A stretch of DNA of 64,000 bases from Pelagihabitans sp947500445 (lineage in GTDB: Bacteria > Bacteroidota > Bacteroidia > Flavobacteriales > Flavobacteriaceae): assembly GCF_050589625.1 (NCBI RefSeq), contig NZ_JBNGOP010000012.1, positions 1-64,000 of the forward strand, in the 5' to 3' direction. Position 1 is the stretch's first letter. Every line of letters starts with the position of its first letter. The notes beneath the pieces are model-generated. The model saw only the letters and a list, made by a program, of their open reading frames with translations. It ran no database searches and had not been told where the DNA came from. The position numbers and the translations under genes are program-made. Positions 55,796-64,000 of the stretch are shown here, piece after piece.

Positions 55796-56704
55796 CTAGG
55801 CCTTTGGTGTTTTGTAATCCAGACTTTTTCTAAATGCTTCAGTGCCAAAGTCAACGGTATCGGGACGCACGAAGGGTTTTGCAAGGTTTTCGGTGCCCTT
55901 GTATCCATAGGGGTCGGTTCCGGCCACTATAAAAATATCGCGAAAATCATTTGTTGCGGCCACGCGCCCATCCATATCCCAGGGCAACATGCTCTCGGCA
56001 CTAGAGTAGTGCGATACGAGGGCGCGCCGGAAACGGTCCGTAGTTTTATTCTTTAGGGACATATGGAGCAAGTACCCGTTAAAGAAAATTACCCCACCCT
56101 TTTTTACCGGAACCGCAACAAAGTCCTTTTCTGTGTAAGGGGTAAGATCGGCTACTTCGGTGTCGGCAAAGTTGGAATCGCTGTTAGGGACCCTTTTCCT
56201 AATGATACCGTCATTGTGTGATCCGGGAATTACCCAAAGGCAGCCGTTATTGACATCGGCATCATCGATAGCAAGCCATACCCCGGTTAATGAACGGTCC
56301 CTAGTAGGAATAAAAAATTCGTCTTGATGCCAAGCTTGACCCTTTTTGCCCGGAGCTTTTATGAACAACATGGTCTGAAGGCATTTTACGTTCGTTCCGA
56401 TCAAATACTGAAGGATGTCGGCCACTTTTGAAGCTTTTGCAACGGACTTGATGAATTCTGAAATTTTATGCGGAAAATGGATGGCGACGTATTTTTTTAA
56501 AATAGTCTTCGTCGTGTCTTTATCGCTATGGTTTTGCAGCCCTTCGATATCGCCACGCTTTCCGGTAACGATATGCGTCGCTTCCTGCCGCAATTGTTCG
56601 ATAAGGGTTTCCGAGACTAATTTTGGAGCTACTAGAAACCCGTTTTTTTTATAAAATGTAATATTGGCTTCGGTGATACCATCGAGAATTTCGAAATTTT
56701 TCAT
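55796..56704 (-). CDS. Phytanoyl-CoA dioxygenase (PhyH) family protein
   Basis: A 302-aa Fe(II)/2-oxoglutarate-type oxygenase. The HxD is His126-Gln-Asp128 in WHQDEFF and the distal His is His214 in LLHMSL, followed by basic residues 224-227 that can bind 2-oxoglutarate. Substrate unknown. It starts 11 bp after the GntR-type gene's stop, and the sugar transporter is divergent, so it probably handles a molecule linked to that sugar. Confidence 0.88.
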   Translation of the reverse strand: MKNFEILDGITEANITFYKKNGFLVAPKLVSETLIEQLRQEATHIVTGKRGDIEGLQNHSDKDTTKTILKKYVAIHFPHKISEFIKSVAKASKVADILQYLIGTNVKCLQTMLFIKAPGKKGQAWHQDEFFIPTRDRSLTGVWLAIDDADVNNGCLWVIPGSHNDGIIRKRVPNSDSNFADTEVADLTPYTEKDFVAVPVKKGGVIFFNGYLLHMSLKNKTTDRFRRALVSHYSSAESMLPWDMDGRVAATNDFRDIFIVAGTDPYGYKGTENLAKPFVRPDTVDFGTEAFRKSLDYKTPKA

Positions 56705-56715
56705 AGACGTTCAAT

Positions 56716-57687
56716 TTAGATCGATTTTCGTTCTTTTACCATGGAACCGTTGTGGATGTTATAGGGTTTGGAACTGCCCAGTTTGGAAACCAATAGTTTT
56801 CCCATTTGAGCAAAATCTGTCGATATGGTGGTAATTCCATTACCTACGATTTCCTTTAGAATAGTTTCGTTATAACTGACCAGTCCGATGTCTTTTCCCA
56901 GCTCGTGGTCCATTTGGGTAGTGGTGGTCACCACGTCGGCCAGGTCTTCGTCGTCAATGACCAAAAAGGCGGTTCCGGGCCGTATGCTTTTTTGCGCGAC
57001 CTTCGATACAATTTCGTAATCGATGGCCGTTTGAATACAGAATTTTTGAAACCCGATCTTTAATTCTTGGGGGTGATGGGAGGGGTTCCTAAAAACAAAA
57101 ATAAATTTAGAATAGTATCGTATTCTATGGGAGAGTTTTACCAATCCATCGTAAACATCTTTTTTAAAATCCTGTCCTATAAAATTAAAGGTGCCCGGGA
57201 TGCCATCGCGTCGATCGAGGAGCGTTACCTTTTTGTTCGGCAACAGTTGCAGTGCCTTTTGCACTAAAGACGAATCAGGGTACGGACTTATGGCATAGTG
57301 CGTGTAGTTCCCTTTGGCCTCCTCGATCAACCTGTAAAAAAGTTCTTCATTGTGGTGGTGAAAGTATATCCTATATTTTCCCTTTTCCGATACTGCCTCC
57401 GATACGTTTTTCACCAACGTATCTTTATAAGAGGAAAGGGAATCCAGTAAAAGAAACAGATTGATTTTGGTGGTAATGCTCCGGTTTTGTAGAAAATAGC
57501 CTTTCCCGTGGACCGGTACCGCAATTCCCCTGGCCTTTAAATTTTTGTAGACCCGTATGCCGGTATCCCTAGAAACGGAATAGTTGTTTTGTAATGTTGC
57601 CAGAGACGGTAATGCATCGCCCTGCGAAAGACTTCCTTTTTGGATCGCTTTCTCTAAATCGGAAACTATTTTCTGTACAATGGTCAA
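56716..57687 (-). CDS. GntR-family regulator with LacI-type ligand domain
   Basis: A 323-aa regulator with an N-terminal winged HTH (ALPSLATLQNNYSVSRDTGIRVYKNLK is its span, about 24-50) and a periplasmic-binding-protein-like C-terminal domain (about 75-315). It starts at TTG 57687; an in-frame stop (TGA) lies two codons upstream and no ATG is available. It should sense a sugar and control the divergent transporter and the PhyH gene. Confidence 0.86.
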   Translation of the reverse strand: MTIVQKIVSDLEKAIQKGSLSQGDALPSLATLQNNYSVSRDTGIRVYKNLKARGIAVPVHGKGYFLQNRSITTKINLFLLLDSLSSYKDTLVKNVSEAVSEKGKYRIYFHHHNEELFYRLIEEAKGNYTHYAISPYPDSSLVQKALQLLPNKKVTLLDRRDGIPGTFNFIGQDFKKDVYDGLVKLSHRIRYYSKFIFVFRNPSHHPQELKIGFQKFCIQTAIDYEIVSKVAQKSIRPGTAFLVIDDEDLADVVTTTTQMDHELGKDIGLVSYNETILKEIVGNGITTISTDFAQMGKLLVSKLGSSKPYNIHNGSMVKERKSI

Positions 57688-57692
57688 AATTC

Positions 57693-57732
57693 AACTGGTA
57701 TGAACTGGTACGAATTTAATTTTTTATATTTG
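57693..57732. promoter_or_regulatory. GntR/MFS divergent control region
   Basis: Direct repeats AACTGGTATG and AACTGGTACG (57693-57712) abut each other just upstream of a rightward -7 box TATATTTG (57725-57732). The repeats overlap the -33 area of the transporter promoter and lie before the TTG of the regulator, a natural operator position. Confidence 0.5.
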
Positions 57733-57763
57733 ATTTTCAAAATACCAACCTCAGATTATTTCA

Positions 57764-59113
57764 ATGCAACACACTTATGTCCTTAAAGTTAGTTTGATAA
57801 CCGCCCTTGGTGGTTTCTTGTTCGGTTTTGATACTGCGGTCATTTCCGGTGCCAATTTATATATTCAGTCCTATTTTGAACTGGATGAAGTGCAATTCGG
57901 TTTCGTGGTCAGCAGTATGTTGATCGGTTGTGCTTTGGGTGGGGTATTGTTCGGTCCATTGACCGGTTCCTGGGGGCGAAAAAAAATGTTGTTGGTCACG
58001 GGTATTCTTTTTTTTATATCGGCCCTTGGTAGCGCATTGTCCACTTCGGTTACCGCTTTTATCCTATATCGAATCGTGGGAGGTGTCGGGGTAGGTGCCG
58101 CTTCCATGCTCTCCCCCTTGTACATCGCTGAGGTGAGTCCGGCCGCCATTCGCGGAAGAATGGTATCGTTGAACCAATTGACCATTGTGTTGGGCATTAC
58201 CATATCGTTTTTTTCCAACTACTATTTTACGGGCCTTCCGGAAACGATCAGTTGGAGATGGATGTTGGGCATTGAGACCGTTCCCGCATTTTTGTTTATC
58301 GCGCTGTTGTTTTTGGTTCCCGAAAGTCCGAGGTGGCTTTACTCCAAGCAAAGAATGGAAGAAGCCAATGCTGTTTTGGCGAAAATATATGGACCAGAAA
58401 AGATAGTACCCGTTCAAAAAGGAATCCTTGCCGATTTAAAGGCCTCATCCAAAACCGGGGACGGACAAACGAACGTGCAAGCGTTTCAAAAACTTTGGAC
58501 CCCTAAATACAGGGGAATGGTCGCGATGGCCATTATTTTTGCCGTACTGCAACAGGTTACGGGAGTGAACGTGGTGATGTACTATACCCCAAATATTTTT
58601 GAGCAGATCGGGCTAGGAAAATCCAGTGCCATTTTTCAGACCATTAGTGTTGGTATAACCATGTCGGTTTTTACCATTTTGGCCATGTCTTTGATCGATC
58701 GGGTAGGAAGAAAAAAGTTGATGCTCTTTGGTGCTATGGGAATGGCGACTTCCCTTATGCTTTTGGGATTCGTGTTCAGTATGGCCAACTTGGCCCCGAT
58801 AATTGTTTTGTTGTTGATCTTATGTTTTATTGCTTTTTTTTCGTTGTCGGCCGGTCCGGTCACTTGGGTGTTGATCAGTGAAATTCTACCCAATGAGATC
58901 CGGAGTAGGGCCATAGGTGTCGCTACCTTTTTTCTATGGATCGGAAACTTTGTGGTAACGTTTACATTCCCTATCCTACTCGAATTTTTTGAGGGTAGTG
59001 CAAAAGGACTCATTTTTGTTCTTTTTGGTCTATTCTGTTTGGTTCTTTTCGCGTACACCAAGCGGCGTTTTACGGAAACAAAAGGAAAGACCTTGGAAGA
59101 GATACATGGGTAA
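57764..59113 (+). CDS. Sugar porter MFS transporter
   Basis: A 449-aa proton-linked or facilitative sugar transporter of 12 helices. Sugar-porter motifs: GFLFGFDTAVISGA in helix 1, GRKKML between helices 2 and 3, PESPRWL after helix 6, RVGRKKL after helix 8. The sugar is unknown (xylose, arabinose or hexose are typical). Divergent from the GntR-type regulator. Confidence 0.93.
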   Translation: MQHTYVLKVSLITALGGFLFGFDTAVISGANLYIQSYFELDEVQFGFVVSSMLIGCALGGVLFGPLTGSWGRKKMLLVTGILFFISALGSALSTSVTAFILYRIVGGVGVGAASMLSPLYIAEVSPAAIRGRMVSLNQLTIVLGITISFFSNYYFTGLPETISWRWMLGIETVPAFLFIALLFLVPESPRWLYSKQRMEEANAVLAKIYGPEKIVPVQKGILADLKASSKTGDGQTNVQAFQKLWTPKYRGMVAMAIIFAVLQQVTGVNVVMYYTPNIFEQIGLGKSSAIFQTISVGITMSVFTILAMSLIDRVGRKKLMLFGAMGMATSLMLLGFVFSMANLAPIIVLLLILCFIAFFSLSAGPVTWVLISEILPNEIRSRAIGVATFFLWIGNFVVTFTFPILLEFFEGSAKGLIFVLFGLFCLVLFAYTKRRFTETKGKTLEEIHG

Positions 59114-59221
59114 TGGGCGGCGTATCGGTGTTACATGGTGAAGTTATAGCCGTATTCAGGATGTTGCAAAAGCGTAAGAACGAAGCATTGGTCAGGCGTA
59201 TCTCGGAAGCTGTTGCTTTAC

Positions 59222-59764
59222 TTATACCGATTTTTCATATGCTTCGGCAATCCAGGCTTTAAGTTGTGCATCGACCTCCGACACATCGGACAATTTTACC
59301 CGATGGGTACACATGGTTCCAAATGGTCCTGAATTTTCCAGCCTTTCGCTGGTAGGCGTGTCCTTTAACTTTAACCCTAGATCTATTCTTGTTTTGGTCG
59401 CGGGTTTAATGAGAACAAATTGCCATTTTCGGATGATACTGACACTTCCTTTTTTGGGGGTAACCTTAACATCGGGCCCTAACGAGAGGACAAACTCCAA
59501 TAACGCATCATAAATTGGTATCAAATGCGCTTTCCCTTCGTATTGGCTTTTTACCAAATCTTCGGTATCTGTGTTCTCTTCTTTGGATAAGCTGACAATA
59601 GTATTGGCAAAACCATGGGTTACGTGATGTTCCGTTTTTAAATACCGTACTCCCTCCGAATGTTTGGAAAATGACATTGCCCTTAAAATGGTTTTCCATT
59701 CCTCCAATGACTTCCCGGTTTTTTCGGGCATGTTATCGATCATTGTTTTTAACGCTTTGTCCAT
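59222..59764 (-). CDS. DUF4287/DUF5655 protein
   Basis: A 180-aa protein: an N-terminal helical DUF4287-type segment (KTGKSLEEWKTI; HHVTHGFANTIV) and a C-terminal DUF5655 domain (SIIRKWQFVLIKPATKTRID). Cytosolic with no signal peptide. Function unknown. Confidence 0.88.
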   Translation of the reverse strand: MDKALKTMIDNMPEKTGKSLEEWKTILRAMSFSKHSEGVRYLKTEHHVTHGFANTIVSLSKEENTDTEDLVKSQYEGKAHLIPIYDALLEFVLSLGPDVKVTPKKGSVSIIRKWQFVLIKPATKTRIDLGLKLKDTPTSERLENSGPFGTMCTHRVKLSDVSEVDAQLKAWIAEAYEKSV

Positions 59765-60202
59765 TTTCTCGTTTTTTTAAGTGCTCACCATAATTGATAT
59801 CATGGGGTAGGGGAACTCTTTGCATTTTTTTGCATGCGACCCATAGTAAGTTAAAATTAGGAAATTTTCCGTTGGTAGCTATTTGCGCATCATAGTAGAG
59901 GCATTCCAGTCTTCTGTTTTTTAACAAGTTCCCCTGATGTCTTTTTGAACTGCTAAGCATTGCCGTAGCGCGCTGTGCATTGGTGGCTGTAACGGGGAAT
60001 CAACTTTGTTGACCAAGGTTTTTGAAACGGGTGCCAAACTACCGAAACGGCACTTGAAACAAAAGAATTAGGGCCGGGTTTTAAGCAGCTGCCGTCGCGT
60101 TGGATTTTACCATTTTGTTCCAACGGTTCTATCCCAAGAAAACGGGTGGAGTTGTTAGGGTCAGCGTGCAGCGGATCGGTACCTGTTTGGTGTTGCGGAA
60201 CG
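59765..60202. other. Intergenic region, no feature assigned
   Basis: 438 bp between two leftward genes. It has open frames on the minus strand without family resemblance, judged spurious, and no clear terminator or promoter. Confidence 0.3.
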
Positions 60203-61000
60203 CTAAAAGGTAGTGTAAATGCCAATGTTCAAGGAAGCCTGCTTTGGCACATTATTTCCAAAAAAGGCTCCACCAAAACCAACCGTAGCGCCGAATTTCT
60301 CCGTGATTTCCACAATTCCCTTAAAGCCAAAGGCACCATATTCCTGGTCGTTTACGTAGAGGCCCGTGGCCGTATTTTCCAATGGCAATACAATGTTTCC
60401 GTTCTCCAAGGATTTTACAACATCGATAAAACCGATCAACCAAATCCGTTTTGTGATTTTATGCCCGATTTCCCCTCCAATTTTAACATTTGAACTGTAG
60501 TCATTGGTTCTCAAATCGGCACCGATAAAGCTTTGTACATAGGTTTTTCCAAAGCTCCTTCCCATTAAAAAAAGTGGTGTAAACGTAAAGGCATCATAAC
60601 CTGTTCTGATTCCAGAATCGGAATCGTAAACGCTGGTATTTGCTTCAACATTGAACTGTCCGGAAAGTATCCAATCCTTTTGATAAAATCGCTGTTTTAC
60701 CCCTACGGCAATATTACCAAGCGCCGTGGTACTAAAATCATTGAACGAAATTAGCTTTAAAGGAGCATTTATGACGATACTGGTTTGATCTGAAAATCCA
60801 TATTCGCCATACAATTGAATGGTTTGATCTGAAATTTCCCCGGGAACATCATAATCAGGACTTCCAAAAACGGTACTGTAGTTCGGGATAGTGTTGAATG
60901 AAAGTTGGGTGTAAAATTTGTTTTTCTCCTGCGTCCACGGGCTTTGGGAAAACACGCCAACGCCCATTGATAAGAATAAGATTATGATACCGTTTTTCAT
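60203..61000 (-). CDS. Outer-membrane beta-barrel protein of unknown function
   Basis: A 265-aa protein with a signal peptide ending VFSQ (about 19) and alternating amphipathic strands to a C-terminal aromatic (IGIYTTF), typical of an outer-membrane barrel. It resembles phenol-degradation meta-pathway/transporter-type barrels in pattern (YGEYGFSDQTSIVINAPLKL). No specific substrate. Monocistronic. Confidence 0.78.
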   Translation of the reverse strand: MKNGIIILFLSMGVGVFSQSPWTQEKNKFYTQLSFNTIPNYSTVFGSPDYDVPGEISDQTIQLYGEYGFSDQTSIVINAPLKLISFNDFSTTALGNIAVGVKQRFYQKDWILSGQFNVEANTSVYDSDSGIRTGYDAFTFTPLFLMGRSFGKTYVQSFIGADLRTNDYSSNVKIGGEIGHKITKRIWLIGFIDVVKSLENGNIVLPLENTATGLYVNDQEYGAFGFKGIVEITEKFGATVGFGGAFFGNNVPKQASLNIGIYTTF

Positions 61001-61208
61001 GGGGTTCTATTGTTATAAGTTCATAGTGCGAAACGATGCCAATCCCTACAAAATGGAATAGAAACACCTATTCCTAAAATACCAATAAATCAGTTTATGA
61101 TCAAACATCAGGTATTAAGGTCGTACAAAAAATGGTATCCTTTCTTTTTTAACGCGCATCTTTGAACCTATCGGCGTTTCGGATAATTCTTTGTAACAGA
61201 TTATCATG

Positions 61209-61850
61209 TTATCGCCCCAATCGTTTTCCATCGTAAATTAGGTGTTTTTTGATAGTGCCTGTTACTTCTTGCGAAGCATAAACTTTCATGTTATCGTTGT
61301 CGTATTCAAAAGCAAATTTTGTTTCAGGTAAAATAGTGGATTTCATTTCATAAAAACCGTTCCTGTTTATAGATTGTAGTTCACTTTCTTCATTATAATT
61401 GAATATGTCTTTCATAAAAGTTTCCTCTTCTGCATCCTTATCCAATAAATAGAATAGTTGTTTTGTGATTTTATCGTCTTCGAAACAAACGACCCGTACT
61501 TGTTGCAACATCATTTCGTCGCTATCATTTTCTACAAACAAAAACCACATTTTACTGTTGGTTAGATAATCGATAAAAACGCTTCCCCAATTTTCATTTG
61601 CATTTTTATAGCTATAAATCAACGTATTGTCGAAAAAATGATTTTTAATGGAATCCAACTTTTCCGTCTCGAATATGGTGGTTTTTCCTAGCTGGTTTGT
61701 TATTGAATAGTAAGGGGTAAAGTCTAAATAGGAATCGCTCCAGTTTATTTTTGAAAATGAAGTACTATTCATTTTTTCTTTCCTTGCGTTGAAGGATTTT
61801 TCGTTTTTTTCAAAAACCGAAACAATTTTTAAATAGTCGTTATCAATCAT
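61209..61850 (-). CDS. Hypothetical protein
   Basis: A 213-aa soluble protein, acidic, with no signal peptide in this reading (MIDNDYLKIVSVFEKNEKS). It contains strand-like segments (WGSVFIDYLTNSKMWFLFVE; KFAFEYDNDNMKVYAS). No family recognised. It precedes the barrel gene on the same strand, 208 bp away. Confidence 0.65.
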   Translation of the reverse strand: MIDNDYLKIVSVFEKNEKSFNARKEKMNSTSFSKINWSDSYLDFTPYYSITNQLGKTTIFETEKLDSIKNHFFDNTLIYSYKNANENWGSVFIDYLTNSKMWFLFVENDSDEMMLQQVRVVCFEDDKITKQLFYLLDKDAEEETFMKDIFNYNEESELQSINRNGFYEMKSTILPETKFAFEYDNDNMKVYASQEVTGTIKKHLIYDGKRLGR

Positions 61851-61976
61851 CGCTTTTGTGAGCTCTCCCCGAGTTCGATTTTTTGGGTGCCATACAAGGT
61901 TGATTTAAACGCATATATCCTGTTTTAGCAACGGGCAACTTCATCTGTATCGTAAAACCATCTTATGTATTTTGAA

Positions 61977-63443
61977 TCAAACATCATATTTCGTTGTTGC
62001 CTTTAGTAGTTCCTTGTATTTGGGTTCGGTCAGTTTTTCTTCCCTTATGAGCTGCCTGATCGTTCTACTGCTGCCAATACCATCCCTATTCAATAATGTT
62101 TTAACCGTTTCTTCATTATCAATTTTATAAATGGTATTAAAAACAAGTTGGCTTTCGCCCAAACCATCAAAATAATACCACTGTTTACCATGTTTCCATA
62201 CCGACCCAAAAGTATACACATCCCCTAATTTACTCCACGTTTCTTGGGTTTCCAAACCCACTAAACGATTAATGGTCGTGTATCGCTTGTCCAGACTCTT
62301 GTCCGTTTTATTGTTGTGCCGTCTTTCAAAAGCATCAATATACAAGGTTTCTATGCCGTTCGAAAATACGAGTGGAGCAATTTCCTTGAAATTCTTGTTT
62401 GAAAAAGGATTATCTCCGGCGCGGCGTGTTTCTTTTTTTACCGTATCATAGTAGTAAACTCCCTTCATACTGTACCAAAGTGTGTGATTGACATGAGAGC
62501 CAAATTTGCTCATTACCTCATATGGCCCGTTTTTTCTATCAAAAGAAATACTATCGATATAAACGGTTCCATCTAAGGGATCATACAAATAAGTCCCATT
62601 TTCCCGAGGATTTACGTTAATGCCATACAACGCTTTGTTGTCGGTTATGGGTAACAGTTTATTTTGATGATACACATGTTTGCCATCCCTAAAATAGACA
62701 AAACTTTGCGTGGTGTCGGTGTGGTTATACAAGGGTATTGCAGCTAAACTATCTTTATTCGCATTAGGCATTACTTCCCCCTTGTAAAATACCTGTTTTC
62801 CATTACAGGTAATAGATCTGTTTTTTAGCATGGTAATATAGGGTGTATCACTCTTTGGCAATACTTTTAGGCCATACCGATACATTTGAGGCTTTTGGGG
62901 TTTGTCGTTACCGAACAGATAATGGCTAATTTGATTTCGTAATCCCTTACGCACGGTCAGGTCCTTGTTTCGTTGGACCGCTTTATCGCAATAACAGGTT
63001 GTTGTTCCATCCGAGTAGTAGTTGTTTCCGATAGGTGCTACCTTTTTAGGATCTAGCTGTGGTATAATGCTATTGCCACAGTACACGTTTTTATCGTCAA
63101 TGGCCATATGTCGATCATCATATGCATGGCTAATGGGTTGGAAACTTTTTATATCCGCTTGCGGAACGGGAAAATATCCATCACCGGGAACCACAACGTA
63201 TATCGTGTTTTGGTATACCGTAAATCCCCCAAACAGCGCTTTACCGTTCTGATTTATTTCATCGTCAATATCCGCGGCGCCGAGAAGAGATATAAAGACG
63301 ATACATAGGATGATCGTAAGTGCCGAAAAAGCAATAATGATTCTCGTTAGTAGCGTTTTTTTGTGCTCATCTGGATTTTTAAACATGCTCTTTTTTCGTA
63401 TAGCCGCTGACCGGGGTCTTTGCAGATTCTCCATTACTACCAT
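61977..63443 (-). CDS. DKNYY-family membrane-anchored protein
   Basis: A 488-aa protein with one N-terminal membrane helix (about 34-53, IIIAFSALTIILCIVFISLL) and a large extracytoplasmic part with repeated DKNYY-type units (AIDDKNVYCGN; YYSDGTTTCYCDK; YFRDGKHVYHQNK; DPLDGTVYIDS). The family is common in Bacteroidetes and of unknown function. Met at residue 4 (63434) is an alternative start. Confidence 0.8.
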   Translation of the reverse strand: MVVMENLQRPRSAAIRKKSMFKNPDEHKKTLLTRIIIAFSALTIILCIVFISLLGAADIDDEINQNGKALFGGFTVYQNTIYVVVPGDGYFPVPQADIKSFQPISHAYDDRHMAIDDKNVYCGNSIIPQLDPKKVAPIGNNYYSDGTTTCYCDKAVQRNKDLTVRKGLRNQISHYLFGNDKPQKPQMYRYGLKVLPKSDTPYITMLKNRSITCNGKQVFYKGEVMPNANKDSLAAIPLYNHTDTTQSFVYFRDGKHVYHQNKLLPITDNKALYGINVNPRENGTYLYDPLDGTVYIDSISFDRKNGPYEVMSKFGSHVNHTLWYSMKGVYYYDTVKKETRRAGDNPFSNKNFKEIAPLVFSNGIETLYIDAFERRHNNKTDKSLDKRYTTINRLVGLETQETWSKLGDVYTFGSVWKHGKQWYYFDGLGESQLVFNTIYKIDNEETVKTLLNRDGIGSSRTIRQLIREEKLTEPKYKELLKATTKYDV

Positions 63444-63745
63444 TTCAAAGGTACTAGGGAAAAAGACTAAAAATAAGCGATCGGTTTCACTTTATAGGAT
63501 ATTGCTACCATTGAACGGATGGCTGCTTGGCGATACGGTATGTTTTGCCCGGAAAAAGCGGTTTAGAAAGGAGGAAATGGTCCAGGTCAAATTCTTTTTC
63601 TATGCCGTCGTCATGAATGGAGTAGGGAGAATAGAAATCGCATGGGTAAATCCAAAAGATTTGAAATATTTAATAACGGCCCTTAGTAAGTGCTAGAGGA
63701 CTTATTACCTATGAGCGTAGTAATGTGCACCTCCTTTTCCAGCGT
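63444..63745. other. Intergenic region
   Basis: 302 bp between two leftward genes. A plus-strand open frame across it overlaps the DKNYY gene's 5' end and looks spurious. No RNA, promoter or terminator assigned. Confidence 0.3.
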
Positions 63746-64000
63746 TTAATTTGGGGAATGCAGACCAATTTTATTCCCTTCGGAGTCAATAAATATTGCA
63801 TAATATCCGCTTTCGTCTGCGTGAAGTGATTTGGGTACCTGTATTTCTCCGCCGTTTTTTTCTACTTTATCAAGGATCGTTTGAAGGTTTGCTCCACCGT
63901 TTAGGTAAATGGTCACTCCATTAGCCGAGGGTTTATAGCCTTCCGCTTTTATAATAACGCCCGTAACCATTTGTCCCTCATAAGGGAGTATGCCCATTTG
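63746..64000 (-). CDS. VOC (glyoxalase/bleomycin resistance fold) protein, 5' part outside the window
   Basis: The visible 84 codons are the C-terminal half of a VOC protein: EGQMVTGVIIKAEGYKPSAN, a LQTILDKVEKNGGEI helix, then PKSLHADESGYYAIFIDSEG and terminal GLHS. The frame is open at the window end, so the start lies beyond 64000; the Met at 63997 is internal. Such proteins are often small-molecule-binding or metal enzymes. Confidence 0.85.
   Translation of the reverse strand, partial: QMGILPYEGQMVTGVIIKAEGYKPSANGVTIYLNGGANLQTILDKVEKNGGEIQVPKSLHADESGYYAIFIDSEGNKIGLHSPN

Noticed and set aside
59733..60225. Two overlapping minus-strand frames of 75-90 codons
   Set aside because: No domain resemblance; the first overlaps the DUF4287/DUF5655 start and the second overlaps the barrel gene's end out of frame.
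63310..63696. A 128-codon plus-strand frame
   Set aside because: It overlaps the 5' end of the DKNYY gene on the other strand, and its translation has no family features.
1..64000. tRNA, rRNA and riboswitch search by eye
   Set aside because: I saw no cloverleaf, TTCRANY arm, rRNA segment or recognised riboswitch core in the intergenic regions; a covariance-model scan could find what reading cannot.

Overview
The window looks like chromosome of a marine gliding Bacteroidetes of the family Flavobacteriaceae, of the Maribacter/Zobellia/Arenibacter kind. Support comes from gldF/gldG gliding genes, a type IX secretion (T9SS type B) adhesin with a PorP/SprF partner, Bacteroidetes promoter motifs (TTG-N19-TAnnTTTG), almost no Shine-Dalgarno sequences, several TTG starts, and secreted or lipoprotein carbohydrate-active proteins. 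I saw no rRNA, tRNA, CRISPR array or intact IS element.

Layout: (1) 1-1724, the 5' part of a galactose-oxidase-like radical copper oxidase gene, cut by the window edge. (2) 2.3-9.4 kb, a surface-polysaccharide block: PglE-like aminotransferase, PglF/CapD-like dehydratase, Wza-like exporter, Wzc-like tyrosine kinase and, convergent, a CpsB-type phosphatase. (3) 9.6-13.8 kb, a protein-repair/redox group (selO, an 83-aa protein, msrA) followed by a GNAT acetyltransferase and an NAD-dependent epimerase. (4) 14.2-21.5 kb, an operon of DJ-1-like lipoprotein, a beta-lactamase-fold pseudoenzyme and an NTF2-like protein, with two AraC-type sensors (one membrane-bound, one TPR-linked). (5) 21.5-22.3 kb, gene debris with short repeats. 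(6) 22.4-27.9 kb, a 1502-aa BspA-repeat T9SS adhesin with four near-identical 306-bp tandem repeats, plus its PorP/SprF-like partner.

(7) About 27.9-35.76 kb, an A+T-rich decaying genomic island against the 3' end of mnmE. It holds a RelE/ParE-type toxin-antitoxin pair, a TOTE-type primase-helicase, an AbiE (DUF6088/AbiEii) toxin-antitoxin pair, a small membrane protein and a tyrosine integrase. Three of these genes carry single inactivating lesions: a -1 frameshift in the helicase, an in-frame TAG in the AbiEii toxin, and a 1-nt insertion in the integrase. The AbiEi antitoxin and the small toxin-antitoxin pair remain open. The island also contains several perfect long inverted repeats.

(8) 35.8-50 kb is conserved core: mnmE, dnaN, gldG, gldF, a SAM hydrolase-family gene, phoH, purC, a DnaQ-like exonuclease and a DUF294 nucleotidyltransferase. 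(9) 50-64 kb is accessory: a PL14-like lyase with a YCF48-like lipoprotein, a second DJ-1/SnoaL pair with a Crp/Fnr regulator, a PD40 lipoprotein, a GntR/PhyH/sugar-MFS locus, a DUF4287/DUF5655 protein, an outer-membrane barrel, a DKNYY protein, and a VOC protein cut by the window end.

The most distinctive observations are the island with its broken defence and integrase genes and its operator-like inverted repeats, the bacterial galactose oxidase retaining every copper ligand, the serine-hydrolase homologue that has lost its nucleophile, and the repeated pairing of DJ-1-like with NTF2-like proteins at two loci.
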